From NCBI RefSeq assembly GCF_000471905.2, contig NW_006498507.1, positions 4,796,688 through 4,860,687 of the forward strand: 64,000 nt of DNA, read 5' to 3'. How positions within the stretch are numbered: position 1 is the first letter of the stretch; each line of letters begins with the position of its first letter. The position numbers and the translations under genes are program-made. Below are positions 45,301 through 57,270 of the stretch, piece by piece. The stretch comes from Amborella trichopoda. Taxonomy: Eukaryota > Streptophyta > Magnoliopsida > Amborellales > Amborellaceae. The notes below the pieces were generated by a model, which worked only from the letters and a program-made list of their open reading frames with translations, was not told where the DNA came from and did no database searches.

Positions 45301-48300
45301 ATCATTCCTGGTAATGGTAGTCGTTTTAACCTAAATTGTATTAGCGTGAGAGAAGATGTTCTTTAACTCGAAAGAATTCAATTCAAGAGGATAACTATCC
45401 AAAAGTTTTCACAGCTCTATCATATATTATGGAATCATAAAAAATTTGATTTCGTTTAACTCTGTCTATAGCTCACCAGAGGCTAGGGAAACCAAGAGAT
45501 GTGTATGAATGTGATATCCAGCAACAAAAAGAAAGTTAGAGCTAAGCATCTGTTAGGATGCGTGTTTTGGGGCAATTAGTTATTAGTAGATATTTGGATC
45601 CATGAACTGACTTTGTTGATTTTTGTGTTGTAAGTTTATTTAGATATATATGTTGTAACTAGGCATCACTTTGATCCATGGGGAACTAAGGTTCGTCAAT
45701 TTTGATCAGGAACTTAGGATAACATTGAATGAAGGCTACCTGCTAGTTTGAAATAGTACCAAGTAGGTTTTTGAAATCAAGAGCCTAGGTCCTTTACCAG
45801 GGAATCTACTATCACTATCCCCATTTACTGGTTGAAAGTTGAAACATTTCCCCAATGCCATGTTATAATGATAAGGTATGGCAAGATTTTCGGATTGTTT
45901 TGCCCAATGGTTGTAGTATTGAATATGGAAGCTGCTTAGATTCTCATGACCCCATGCATCCCTTAGTATAATTTAAAAGCAACAGCTGCTGAATGTTAAT
46001 TTACTAGTTATTGAAAGTTGGACAAGGTGAACAAGCAAGGTGTATGCGGTTTTTAGTTTTTCTCTTTTCTACTGGCTTGAACTCACAGAAGTCCAAATAC
46101 AATTAAATCAACTCAAAATACATAACAAACAATAACTAAAGAGGTTTTCACTTGCTGCCACTAATGAAATTTCTTTTATTCAATAACTAAAAATCACATA
46201 AGACTCTTGGGAACAAGAAATAACAAGACTGCAAACCATAGAACAAGATGCTAGAAGATTACCTCAACTGGACTTTGCACCCCTCACTCCGGATCTCCTC
46301 CTCCAATGGCGCATGAGATCAATGGTCTATCTCAAATCTTTAAAGCATGGGAAATTCCCTTAATCAAATAAGAGAGCAATGGAACAAGATGGTGCAAGAC
46401 TAAACCTCAATGTCTAGTATGGGGCGTGCCCACCTTTGGGCTACAATGGCAAGGGCGTGCCCCCCTATTTTTCTTAAACCAATATTTTCTAAGAGACAAA
46501 TGAGAGATCTTAGAGAGAGATGAGAGAGGGAGGTGTACCACCTAGAGAGAGAAGAGAAAGAGGGATGAAATGTGTAGAGAAATAGGACCCCCGTGGTGCC
46601 TATTTATAGATTTTCTCTAGGGTTAGGGTTTCTTAGGGTAACCATCTTTATGGATAATAGATCCAGACCAAATTAATTAATTCTAAATTGTTTTGATGGG
46701 TTCGGATCCAATTATGTTAAGAAATTATAATTTGCTGAAGCACTCCATCTTCTGCAATGGACTATAATCCGCACTCACTTTCTCAAACTAACCCAGCAGT
46801 TCTTATGACCCACAGACCATCGCAGAGGTTCTTGATTGGGCTACCAAAGTTAGCCAATAGATGAGGGGACACAATCCTAGTCTATGGAGTACAAGTTCTC
46901 CCTTAGGGACAAGTCTGAGGTCACACAGACCTGGTGCAACCATAACTCTATGGTGCATAGGGGTCATCTCTCGCACATGTACACGTATCACCCTCAATGG
47001 TGATTTTCTTTCCCGACATAGCTATCATATGTACATGTCGTATAATGGTTCAAGATGAGGCTTTGGCCCTCGTCCTTACAGGCCTACCATTACACACAAG
47101 GGTCACACAGTCCCTTGGCTCACTACCCTAGGCAACTCGACCTCATTAAGAGCTAACGTTGCTAACCCTCATCGGTTGTGCTCTATGCCTAGGTAATTAA
47201 GGGTTTTCCAACTCGATTGGCCTAGTGCGTTGAGCCTAGTCTGAGTCTCGGCAAATAGTATTTGCCTATCTTAGTCCTATTGGACCATACTCCCACTGAG
47301 TTTTTGTTCCACTATTTCAAAATATTGATTACATGTTGTCATAAGGCCTTTATGGGCCACAAATACCCAACAATTACTTTATGGGTCTCTCCTTTCTATA
47401 GTATATTAAACTTTAGTAAAAGGACCATGTGTATGTGACCACCATCTTTAGTTCAGCTGTATTCAGTTCCCTTAGGCATTTTTGGTTCTGTTGGATTAGG
47501 ATGTTCACCTACCAATCATATGTTTGATCTCTTCCCTATATTCCCATCACTTTGTGGATCTTTTCAATTATTGATAATGGATAATCTAAATTTTCCAGGC
47601 TGCAGTAGCTCGTAGCTTCTGCAAAAGTATTGACATTTACGACCAGGATATTCATCTCCAAACTCTACGAACGTAAGTTTTTGGTGTTCTGGTCGATTAG
47701 CTTGCTTCATGATTTTTTTAGTTACTTGAATCAAATTGTGCCACACTTTTCTGATATTGTGTGATTGTATCCAGTTTGTAGCATATTTGATGACTTGCTT
47801 ATTGTGGTTTAAATTTATGTGAGATTTACAGGAAACTTTGTGATTAGATTGTCTTCAGTATTGAAAAACTGTCCTTTACAACAATTAGAGATGTTTATAA
47901 TCTATAATGCACACTTTTCTTGTTTGGAAAAGTAATCTGCAGAAGTGATAGGTAGGGAGCTAACCTGAAGTGTCAATATACAAATTAGTTCATCAAGCCA
48001 CTACTTTTAAAGACCATTGTGTTGTTACATGCAAATTAATTTATTACTGATGCAGGCATGACAAGGACGAAAGATGGGTCATAGGATTATGGGAATCAAG
48101 AGACTTTATTTATATGTTTTGGTGTTTACTTTGGAGATTTTTTTTTTTTTTTTGAGAAGTCACATAATGGGATTGTATGTTGTGTTTATTTTAGTATTTT
48201 TTAAGTTGCTTTTATTTGGTAGGATTATTGTCTGAATATATGCTGGCGATAAAAAGGGAAATAGATGGATAGGATTTCATAGGATATTTGTGGGGTTTTC

Positions 48301-51300
48301 AGGGTTCAAAGTTATTACATAATGGTGTTTGGGAGTTAAGAGGAGACTTCGATTGTTCTCTTGTTATTGATTTCTTTTGTGGAAAAAACTTTGAAGCTTG
48401 TGATGCTTCTTTTAAGTTGAATTCCTTCTCTAGTTACTTTGTGCAGAATTTTGTGTTTGTTTTGTTGGCTCCCTGTATGCTTTGATATTCTTTTTCAAGA
48501 ATGAAATATCAAGGCATGCATCAAGTGGTATTAGAGCAGGGCTTCCTAGGGCATCCTAGTTACAATTCAAAGATGACATTGAAAAGACAAGCTCTTGCTG
48601 CACATCAAGATGGTAAACCATTACCAAGTTCCCACAAGAAGTAGATCAACTCATGCATGACGTGCAGCCAGTCTGGCAGTGGAAGGCTACTGGCAATTGG
48701 ATATAAAGAGTGCAATATTGATTGTTCTAGAGAAAGATCCACACTCAAACTGCTTCATCAAAGAGGAGCCTCCATACTGGTTGGTCCCTATGATTCATGG
48801 AAAATCTTTATTTTCATCAATCAATTTCACATAGTATGGAAGTGTGTATTGGGATTCTCCACCAATCTTCAACATATTCCTAGATGATGATTAGGGTATT
48901 GTAGAGAACCTACTCCTAATGATTAGTTTGATTGAGGATGGATTTATCGAGGATAAATCCACGGAGAAAGTGAAGTTGCTTGCGTTGGTTTTGTTCATAT
49001 AATTCTCTCCATCTGCACTTATAGATCCATTTCTTGGGGTGTTCTTAGTTCTATTTTAACTTATATGGATCCTAGAATTATGGGAATCAAGAGACTTATT
49101 ATTTGTAGTTTCTGGGGGTTTACTTCTAGGACAACGAGAAATCACAGCTTACATTTTCTTTGGATTTCTATTTTGTGTTTATTTTAATATCTTTTAAGTT
49201 GCTTCTATTTAGTGTTATTGTGATACGAATAGACGGTGGAGATTAAAGGAATGGATTGCTAGAATTTTGTAGAAACTTTTTAGGTTTTATGGTTCAAAGT
49301 TATTTAAGTAGTGGTGGTAGCAAGCTGAGAGGAGACTTATTTATTCTTATTATTGATTCTACTGTGGAATAAAATTTGAAGTTTCTGATGCTTCGCATGT
49401 GTAGAGTTCCTTCTCTAGATACTTTGTGCCAGATATTGTGTTTGTTGGTTTGGTTACTTGCATTCTTTTTTTTTTCTGCTTTTTTTCAAGAATAAAGTAT
49501 GAACGCTCATCTCAATTGAACTGCTATGTCTAGACTATCAGGCATGATGACACATCACTGGACCTTGGTCATCATGGAACTCTTCCTCTTTTTTCTCTCT
49601 ATTTTAGTTTTAGATAAAAAATCATTAGTAGGGTGGTAATATTGGTATATAAGTTCAGCAGTGCCTTGGTTGTTCTCTCTTGGTATATAATTATGTAAGT
49701 TCCTTATCACAGAGATGGCATGTTGCGGTGAACTCATTACTCTGGACTTAATCTTGAGTCTTTTAATACAAGAAGACACATATAGGGTACATATAGTATT
49801 TTGAATAGTTGAACATGACTTGTTTGTACAGTTTGTGGCATCCGGCTTCTATATGTTTCCTACAAAGTTTGTCCTATGAGTATGAGAATTCTTCTATTCT
49901 AGCCGTTGCAGAAGGCTGCCAGGTATTCCTTCTAATTTGTAATTTAGAGTAACATTTCTTTGCATATGTTATATTTACAAACGTGTTTATTGATCATAAA
50001 CGAATCTATTAGTTCATATTTTGCTTTTTTAAGTTCTTTATCGCTTTATATACCACCCTATTGCAGCTGACTATCTGGGACCTAAGAACAAAGCACAATG
50101 GTGGTTGTGTAGAAAGAGTTTCTGGCTCACTTGGACATCCCTTTTATGCTGTTTGTAGTTCCTCCAGTGGAACTGTAGCTATTGGTGGCGCTGACCGGAC
50201 AGTAACCATTTATGACAGTCGCAAGTTAGTATTTTCTAGCAAATCAAATCTATGGTTTTAAGAAGAATAGGACACTATCACAATGTGTGTGTTTGTGTGT
50301 GGCATGCTAACGTGCGTGTGTGTTCTTTGTCATATTATTGCAAGTTTGCAGCATATAGATTGCTTGTCAGATGATGGTAGGGTTTGTCTGGTAAAGGAAA
50401 TGATCGACATTACTCCTAGTAGCTGGGTATGAGAAGCGATATCAGTAATTACTGTTCACAAAATCTTTGATAATTAATTGTGCGAAAGAAGCTACAATTT
50501 TATTAAAGCAAATTCACAAGAGGTTATAAAATCTGATGGAGCATCTGATATACGTATTACCTATGTAGTACCTATGTTTGCTAATGTGTCTGCACTGAAT
50601 TGGCTTGAAAATGCTTATCTAATTTTCTATTATAGTTAAACTAGACAGGAATGATATTTTATATGGCCTGAATTTTGGTCGTGTTTGACATTTTGGCTGC
50701 AGATGGACAGCCTTGTCAAGATGGGTAAATTGCTCGAAATATGAGGTGAATTGAGTTATTATATACCTTGAGTTTCTTTGGCATCTGTCTTTTAGAGCAT
50801 TTGCATTCCAAAATAACTGATCTTATGTTCTTTTAGTACTGGCAATCCCCCAATGCTGCCAAATAGCTGCTCTCTTCTTTTTCCCCCCCGTCTTTGAGCA
50901 ATTGGTAATTGTGAAAGCCACGTAATAATTCTTGTAATTTTGACTTCAAAAGTTCCCATGACACAAACCAATGAATTAGATGATTCTCTTTATAACATGG
51001 CAGTGGAGATCAAGCTAAGATCAAGAAACCATTGCTATCTTGTAGCCCACATGGCATTTTTTTTTCATGGATATTGTGCCTGTGTCCCATGAAGACATTA
51101 TCAGTTGTTATTTGATTGCTGTGTTGATTATTCGTATAACAGGTCTATAAACGGTCATAGTTTTATTCTGGGGGTAATTGCAGATAACAGGTCTTGCATT
51201 CTCCTCATTTGACCCCGATCATATTTATGTCCAAGGTGTTGATTATGAGGTGAAACAACTATCTCTTGCTTTTTCGCACCTCAGCACATGATTGATTCAT

Positions 51301-52085
51301 CATCCTTTTCATTGCAAAATTGATCACCCTATTTGTTGCTTTTACTTGCTAATTGATTGTGGGGAGTTCTTTGGCTTGCGAGGGACAATGCTTGCTTCTT
51401 TTCAACCTTCCTAGGTTTTTTTTCCTTTTACATATTTGTATTAATGATCTCCAAAAGATACCTTTTGAGATCTGAAAACCTAAGTGTCTGAAATCAAGCG
51501 GCCAAATATGCAATATAATCTTTGGGAACGTCGATATCCTGACATTCGGACAAAGGAAATTTCTATTTCCAACAAAATATCCCAGTACTATGTTTGAATG
51601 AGTGACAGTGTGCTACATATTCTGTCATGAATAAAGCAAACAAAAACATGTGCCAAATTTTGCTTCTAACCTTACTGTCAAATCTATGTTTCCAAGCATT
51701 TCTGCTTTAATAGCAAAGAACCTCTAGGAACTAAGTTTGATCCAAGTCCAACTCAAAGAAAGTGTATTTTGTTATATGCCAATAGCCATTTAGCAGGCAA
51801 AATAAGTTCAATTTCTGCTGCAGGTCTGTTGCGGTAAATGGCAAGGAAATGAAAAAGCATTTTCATTTAGAGGGGATTCTAACTGGCTAGGATTCAGTAA
51901 GGTATGCGCTTTTTGTTTCACATCAAAATGAGAATTCACATACGCTTTGCTAGTGGGCATATCTTTCTGTCCTTTGAATTCTAAAACGTGGGGTTTGTTG
52001 GCAGTGTTCTAAGATGGATGTTTTAGCCGGATGGTGCGAGTCTGGTAACATCTTTGTGGCTGATGTCAAGGGACCAATAGATTGA
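42336..52085 (+). CDS. WD40-repeat (transducin-like) plant protein
   Basis: Thirteen exons: 42336-42434, 42520-42585, 42747-42812, 43054-43129, 43698-43775, 44885-44982, 47599-47672, 49832-49922, 50067-50224, 50703-50745, 51184-51249, 51824-51901, 52005-52085. All introns are GT-AG and phases join without a stop, giving 357 aa. WD-type blade ends are visible: QLTIWDLR (exon 9), RTVTIYDSRKW (exons 9-10), FCKSIDIYDQDI (exon 7), with GH-like starts. It reads as one degenerate seven-bladed propeller without other domains. It begins MLQVKSLRKALIPPSLL and ends GNIFVADVKGPID. WD40 proteins are interaction scaffolds; I recall uncharacterised plant proteins of this kind but cannot assign a partner or a symbol. 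The start is the first in-frame ATG, in a GA-rich leader. Introns 6 and 7 are enlarged by LTR-type insertions. Confidence 0.9.
44035..44325 (+). mobile_element. Hairpin MITE, family M, second copy (WD40 intron 5)
   Basis: An imperfect palindrome centred near 44180: AACAAAATACCCTAAAACAT faces GGAGTATTTTGGTACATT. The arms carry TTTTGGATGTCC and AGGTGTCCCCAGATG like the other two family M hairpins. More diverged than the 10.8-kb copy. Confidence 0.6.
46041..47372 (-). mobile_element. Candidate solo LTR, antisense in WD40 intron 6
   Basis: Read on the minus strand it starts TGTTGGGTATTTGTGGCCC and could end CCGCATACA, i.e. TG...CA over about 1.33 kb. It has a good TATA box (CTATAAATAGG, near 46605) followed by a pyrimidine-rich leader, as in the promoter part of an LTR. 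Composition differs from the flanking intron. No second LTR and no matching 5-bp target duplication (right ATTAC, left CAAGG) were found, so the left boundary is uncertain. Confidence 0.4.
48048..49514 (+). mobile_element. Second mini-LTR element (WD40 intron 7)
   Basis: The 5' LTR spans 48048-48523, starts TGATGCAGGCATG and ends GCATGCATCA. Just after it, TGGTATTAGAGC (48526-48537) matches the initiator tRNA-Met primer site TGGTATCAGAGC with one change. A colinear but diverged 3' LTR runs from about 49075 to 49514 (shared: TTATGGGAATCAAGAGACTT, AGAGGAGACTT, TTCCTTCTCTAG, TTTTTCAAGAAT). Its first ~45 bases are not recognisable. The interior (~0.55 kb) has no gag or pol. Target duplications are not clean (ATTAC / ATTGA). 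Older than the RMI1 intron element, but it shares the TGATGCAG terminus. Confidence 0.65.
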
Positions 52086-52904
52086 CATATGGAGCCCTAC
52101 CGGTTAATTCCCCATTTCGATCCTCAGGATTAGGTTTGGGAAAGTATTGTTCCAATAGGGAACATGGTTTTTGGTAGACAATGCTTTAGGGGGGCATCCA
52201 CAGCCAACAGCCAACAGCCAACAATGAAGCGTGGAGATTTAACTGAAAATGGTTAATGTCCCTATGGGTTCTGCTATGCTTAATTGCAACCATTTATTCA
52301 CAGAAATGGATGATGGATGCCTTCTGGAGTTCCATGTACCATTCTTCATTGGACCATGATAAACCTTCCCCAAGGGTTTTCGCATTTAGTACTCAGATTA
52401 ACTCTCGAAGAGAGAGTATTGGCAGGATTAAGTCCAAGGAGAAATAGCTTGTGCCATGCCACCACCCCCTTTGCCTTACCATTTATAGTGATGAATGCAC
52501 CTTTCTGGTTTACCCTATGTTCCAAAGAATTGTTTGAGAAAATAATCTAATTAAAAAATTGATTAAAGAATTATTATTTTATTGTGCGGAACCACTAGTT
52601 CCCTTCTAGACTTGGTTGTTTTCCTATATATATACAAAACCGAAACGGGGTGACCGATTCTTGAGTCGAACTAAGCAGTTCCGTTCTGACTCAGCATTTT
52701 TAAAATCACTAAATCAAATGGATTTTTTACTGTTTTCCCATTTCCCCTTTCACAAAATTGGTAGTGGAAAACAATGGGACTTCCTAGATCAAGTACCATT
52801 ATTTATTGGGCAAGCTTTCTATGTTTCCCCTGCAGCATAAAACTTATGTACTTCCCCTTATCCAACCCTCTAGTTTGAATAGAGGGCTAAGATTGCTTCA
52901 ATCA

Positions 52905-53222
52905 CAATATCATGTCTCTATGTTATTTTATTTTTAAATTTTTTTTTATAAACCATTTTGACACCAAATTTTGGATACCCAATCTCCTATTAAACTCGCA
53001 CTAGTAAAAAATATTAAAAAAAATATTTTCAATAAAATAAAATGATCAAAATACCTTTGAAAGTTTTAAGGGTATTTTGGTCACTATATTTTATTGAAAA
53101 ATTATTTTAAATATTTTTTATAGGTGCTCCCCAATGAGAAGATGGTACGTGCCAAATTTCATATTCATACAATTTGTATAAAAAAAAATTAAAATTAAAA
53201 TACATTGAGATGTCATATCTAA
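52905..53222 (+). mobile_element. Hairpin MITE, family M, third copy
   Basis: Long imperfect palindrome centred near 53060: ATCAAAATACCTTTGAAAG faces TTTAAGGGTATTTTGGTCAC. The outer arms ATATCATGTCTCTATGTTAT and ATACATTGAGATGTCATATC also pair. Absent at the matching site in segmental copy 2. Confidence 0.7.
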
Positions 53223-53870
53223 GATCAAACGATGAGCGGCTCTCTTGATCAAAATTAGAGGGTTGGATGGTAGGAAAAGCATAGATCTTCTATATTGTAA
53301 GGGAAGTATAAAAACCTTGCTTTTACATATTAACCGTCATTACGGTACCACTCTTGGCTCGGCATGTGATTGAGTTATTGATGGATTATTGTATTAGTGC
53401 TATCAATCGCGTCGGAACTTAGTTCTTTGAATTATTTAATGAAGAACTGTTCTAAAATGTGCTGCTTTCATTCCACTCTGATTTTAGATGCTTTGAGGAT
53501 AACCTTCTTGCAGCTTCATAATTTTTATTCAAGAAGATTGTGCTTTAAGTTGTTTCTCATTTAATTTCACAAAATTATAACGAAACTTGACAAAACGTTA
53601 TGAATTCTTACACGTAATCATATTAAGTGTATTAATACAAGAAGAATATCAGAAAACAAATAAGTGTGTTAAAACTTGTACCATTGGTATCATTCTAAAT
53701 ACAGCCTACCATTTTTAGGGAAAAGGAAAAGGATCAAGAGTCTAAACCCTAAAAAAACATCCATATTTCCCGACTCGACAAGCCCTCATTCATCAAGGCA
53801 ATCTAAGTTGAAAGCAAACATGAACTTCGGAAAGTTATCCATTTTTAGTGTTTGTAAGGATTTTTTTTTA

Positions 53871-54172
53871 GGATGAAGTTTTTGAGGCCTAGGCTTTATA
53901 AAAACAAAATGTGGCCTCACCTTAAATTATCGGAAACCATTTGGGCAATGGAAATCTCCATGATGCATATAAAATTACAGATCTATGAATAATTATTTAT
54001 AGGGTGAAATAAACGGTCTAGATAATTTGTTACAATATACACTATTTTTAGAGCTTAAAATCCTAAATTTCTTTCAAAACCACAATGTTCAAGCCAAGAT
54101 GTCGAATACTTGAATTGTATTTTCAGATGAGTTAGGCTTTCCTTATTTTGATAGGGTCGCCACCCTATCATA
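53871..54172 (+). mobile_element. MITE family B, GGCCTAGGCTTTATA subtype, second copy
   Basis: It starts GAGGCCTAGGCTTTATAAAA with GTGGCCTCACC and carries the core ACGGTCTAGATAATTTGTTA and TACACTATTTTTAGAGC. Copy 2 of the segmental duplication is uninterrupted here (TTGTAAGGATTTTCGTTTAT then GCATCACATTTTC at 62290), giving an empty site. Confidence 0.75.
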
Positions 54173-55606
54173 CCATTTTCCTTGTGTTTGTGCATCACAT
54201 TTTCATCTTTTCAATATAATTCTGAACTGACAAATCTTCAACTGCTGACATTTGTGCAGAACCACCCAAGGTTTCAAAGTCACAGAAACACATAGAAAGG
54301 GACTTCATATTTCGCTTATAATTATATAAAAAATTAGAAGTACAAAACTATAAAATCTAATAAAAAAATAGAGCATACAATTTTTCCAACCTGCAATCAA
54401 TAATCAAAGTTAAAAGAATAATCAATCCCTCCTAGTCAACTTCTTTCTCGATACCTTCTTATCTCTAGGATGTTTAGAGCAACATGGCTTGTTCCAGTTA
54501 CTGAACTCGCCATTGTCCCGAAAACCCTACTCTCATTGGAAACAGCTGTAAATCTGTGCTTAACCACCTGGTAATCCACTGGTTTTGAACTGATTTCAAG
54601 CAGGATCAGCTTTTTCTATTTTTCTTCAAAAACAGAAAAGTTTAAGAATTTTAAACAAGGTATAAGATTTTCAAACAAATATAAAGGGATATCTTCATGA
54701 TATATTACTCCAAAAAACATATATTTTATGGTGAAATATTCCAATAAATTACTTCAGCAAAAAAGTGTGCAATAGGTTTGAATTTCATTTTAATTTTGCC
54801 CGCAGATCTCGTAGCTATAACAATTCACCGAGATGAATGCAAGAGAGAGCTGAATGAGAGAGAGGCCCACAATACATACAAATGGAATCGCTGTAAACAA
54901 GGACGGCTTTGGTGAGTCAACCAACTCATCAATTACGGGTCCCTTGTCTATCCATCTGTAAGATGGAGATCAAAAAATGTTACATCCACTAAAAGTTAAA
55001 ATGGACAGGAAGAAAGGAATTCAAAAAATAACCTTTACGTTTTTTGAAAAATAAAATTTTCAAATTTAATCATTGACGTACTTGACATTATTGAACTCAA
55101 AAATTTTGGATCGAAAACATATCTTTGAGATATATTTTGTAGTGAGACCTCACAAGAATTGTGGAGGTCAGCCGACCCGGCAAACACTTTTCCTCTGAAC
55201 AATAAGGAAGACCAAAATAACAAGAAAAGTTCACATGAAAATTTATAAAAATAGATTTTGATTCCTAAAAATGGATCAATAGATTTCCAACATAGTCTAA
55301 TATTCTGAAAACACAATAAAAACAATAAAATAATTTTAATCGGTAAATTTTAACTCAAAACTATATACAAAAATACCATAATCAATGAAATTGGTATAAA
55401 TTTCAATTCGATGCCCTCAGATCTAATAGCTATCATAATTCAAATAGTGGCATAATGAAAGATGTTCATTGACTCAGAGAAGAGAGACAGAGAGATGAAA
55501 GATGAGAGATGATAGAGAGTAAGAGAGGCCCAAAATGAGTACCGATGCAGCGGCTCTCAAAAAAAAAAAAATCCTCCATCATCGGGCAATTACACCAATC
55601 CATCTG

Positions 55607-55967
55607 CCGGAAAATTGTTTCATGCGGGCTGGACAGCATGACTACATGCGGTCCAAAAAGTGTAAAGCATCCCTTTTAAAGATAGATGTAAGTAAATCTT
55701 CCATCTAGCTACAATAAAAATTAATGCTCCAAATGTTTTTTTACTAGAATTATTATTTCTAATTTTTAAAATTTATATTTCTAATTTTTAAAATTTACTT
55801 ATTTTTTCACATTCATTATCTCCATGTTAAAGATTACATGTCCTTAAAACTTAAATGCAAAAATCCATCTCAAAAATAGATTTATCCAAAAATCCATCTC
55901 AACAATAGATTTATTAATGAGCCCGCATTTCTACAAATGTGGGCTTCGCCACATATAAACCAGGTCC
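55607..55967 (+). mobile_element. MITE family C copy with target duplication
   Basis: Bounded by CCATCTG at 55600-55606 and 55968-55974. The corresponding site in segmental copy 2 (about 63895) is uninterrupted (CACCAATCTATCTCAGACAG). Colinear with 38107-38408 and 56987-57270, with a small internal duplication of CAAAAATCCATCTCAA. Confidence 0.85.
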
Positions 55968-56315
55968 CCATCTGAGACAATATATCTAAAAAGGGGGAAA
56001 TCAATAAAAAAAACCATGTAGAAACATACACTGAAAAATGAGAAGTCATTTTCAATGATCCCTTAAAAAATGGGTAAAATCATATAAGATTGGGAAGTTC
56101 CTTTCTCCATGCTTAAAAAAAAAATCGAAAAAATAAAAAATACCGAAAAACCCAAAGAAATAACAACTTAATGAGATTCTTGTGACCACAAGGGTGCTTG
56201 AGATTCCTGTGACCAACCTACCTCAGGGATAAAGTCTCGTTCGAAGCTAGCTTAGCAACTTAAGCAAACCTAAACGTTCTAGCTTACGAGTTCTAGCGAA
56301 ACTCTCTATCTGTCG

Positions 56316-56845
56316 AGCAATAATCCAATGCAACGGTTGTATCATAATATAATACAACGGCACTCCTAAAAATTCATGTTTGTGGTATTTATATGACCTC
56401 AAATTTTGCACACACACTTTTAATCTCAATAATCAATCCCCAAAAAAAAAAAAAAGAAGTTCAATTTGAACCCTAGATATGATCAAAATGAGTCCCCTCA
56501 AAAAACGAATCTAGACAATTCATTTTATGAATGTCAAAATCTTAGCCTTTATAAACTCAAACTCATTTTTTTCTTGTTTAACATTGTTCATCTAATGACA
56601 TAAAGCCATCCAAAAAATTGGAAATGAAAAAATCCTTCCAAGACCTAGATTTAGGCATCTCACCAAAATGAACTCGAAAAAAATACTTTCTAATTTGTGT
56701 TTTTAATTTTTCCTTTTTTTTGTGATGGTTCATTAGAATGAAAAGAGAATATATTTTAAAATTGGTTCAAACAAATGACCATAAGATGGTTTTTCAAAAT
56801 TATTACATCACATTACTATACAACGGTTGCATAAAATCATTGCCC
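56316..56845 (+). mobile_element. MITE family A, second complete copy
   Basis: Colinear with 366-918: start AGCAATAATCCAATGCAACG, CTCAATAATCAATCC, ATTCATTTTATGAATGTC, end ACAACGGTTGCATAAAATCA TTGCCC. The terminal repeats are complementary over about 40 bases. Confidence 0.75.
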
Positions 56846-56986
56846 CTATCTATATCTAGACTACACTTACCTATATTCGGTTTCCCTGGCTTGATTCATT
56901 GACCGAAGCCTAAGACGAAGCTTGATTCAATAATTTCAATTGTTGGTGACATTAATTACATGCATACAAACCCTAAAATAAATGAA

Positions 56987-57270
56987 AAATTGTTTCTTGT
57001 GGGGACTGCAATTTTATACATGCGGTCCAAAAGTATAAAGCATCCATCTTAAAGATAGATGCAAATAGCTGGTCTATCTAAAAAAAACTAACACGCGAAG
57101 TGTTCTTTTAATAGAATTATTATTTCCAATTTTTAAATTTTATTTATTTATTCATGTTCATGATCTTTATGTTAGAGATTACATATCCTTAAAAATAAAA
57201 TCCAAAAATTCATCGCAAAAATAGATTTTTGAAGCACCTCATTCCTGTAAGGGCTCATAAAACTGGGTCT
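56987..57270 (+). mobile_element. MITE family C copy, diverged
   Basis: It starts AAAATTGTTTCTTGTGGGGA, with CATGCGGTCCAAAAGTATAA, TATGTTAGAGATTACATATC and the end GGGCTCATAAAACTGGGTC. The 3' end is more diverged than in the other two copies. Confidence 0.65.

Larger units (their letters stand above)
52390..55990 (+). repeat. Segmental duplication, copy 1
   Basis: Colinear with 61560-64000. Shared landmarks are TGTGCCATGCCACCACCCCC (52450), TTTAGATGCTTTGAGGA (53480), CATCACATTTTCATCTTTTC (54190), GGTTTCAAAGTCACA (54270) and GCGGCTCTCAA...ATCATCGGGCAATTACACCA (55550-55600). No gene is recognised in it. It carries three insertions missing from copy 2: a family M hairpin, a family B MITE and a family C MITE. 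Confidence 0.85.
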
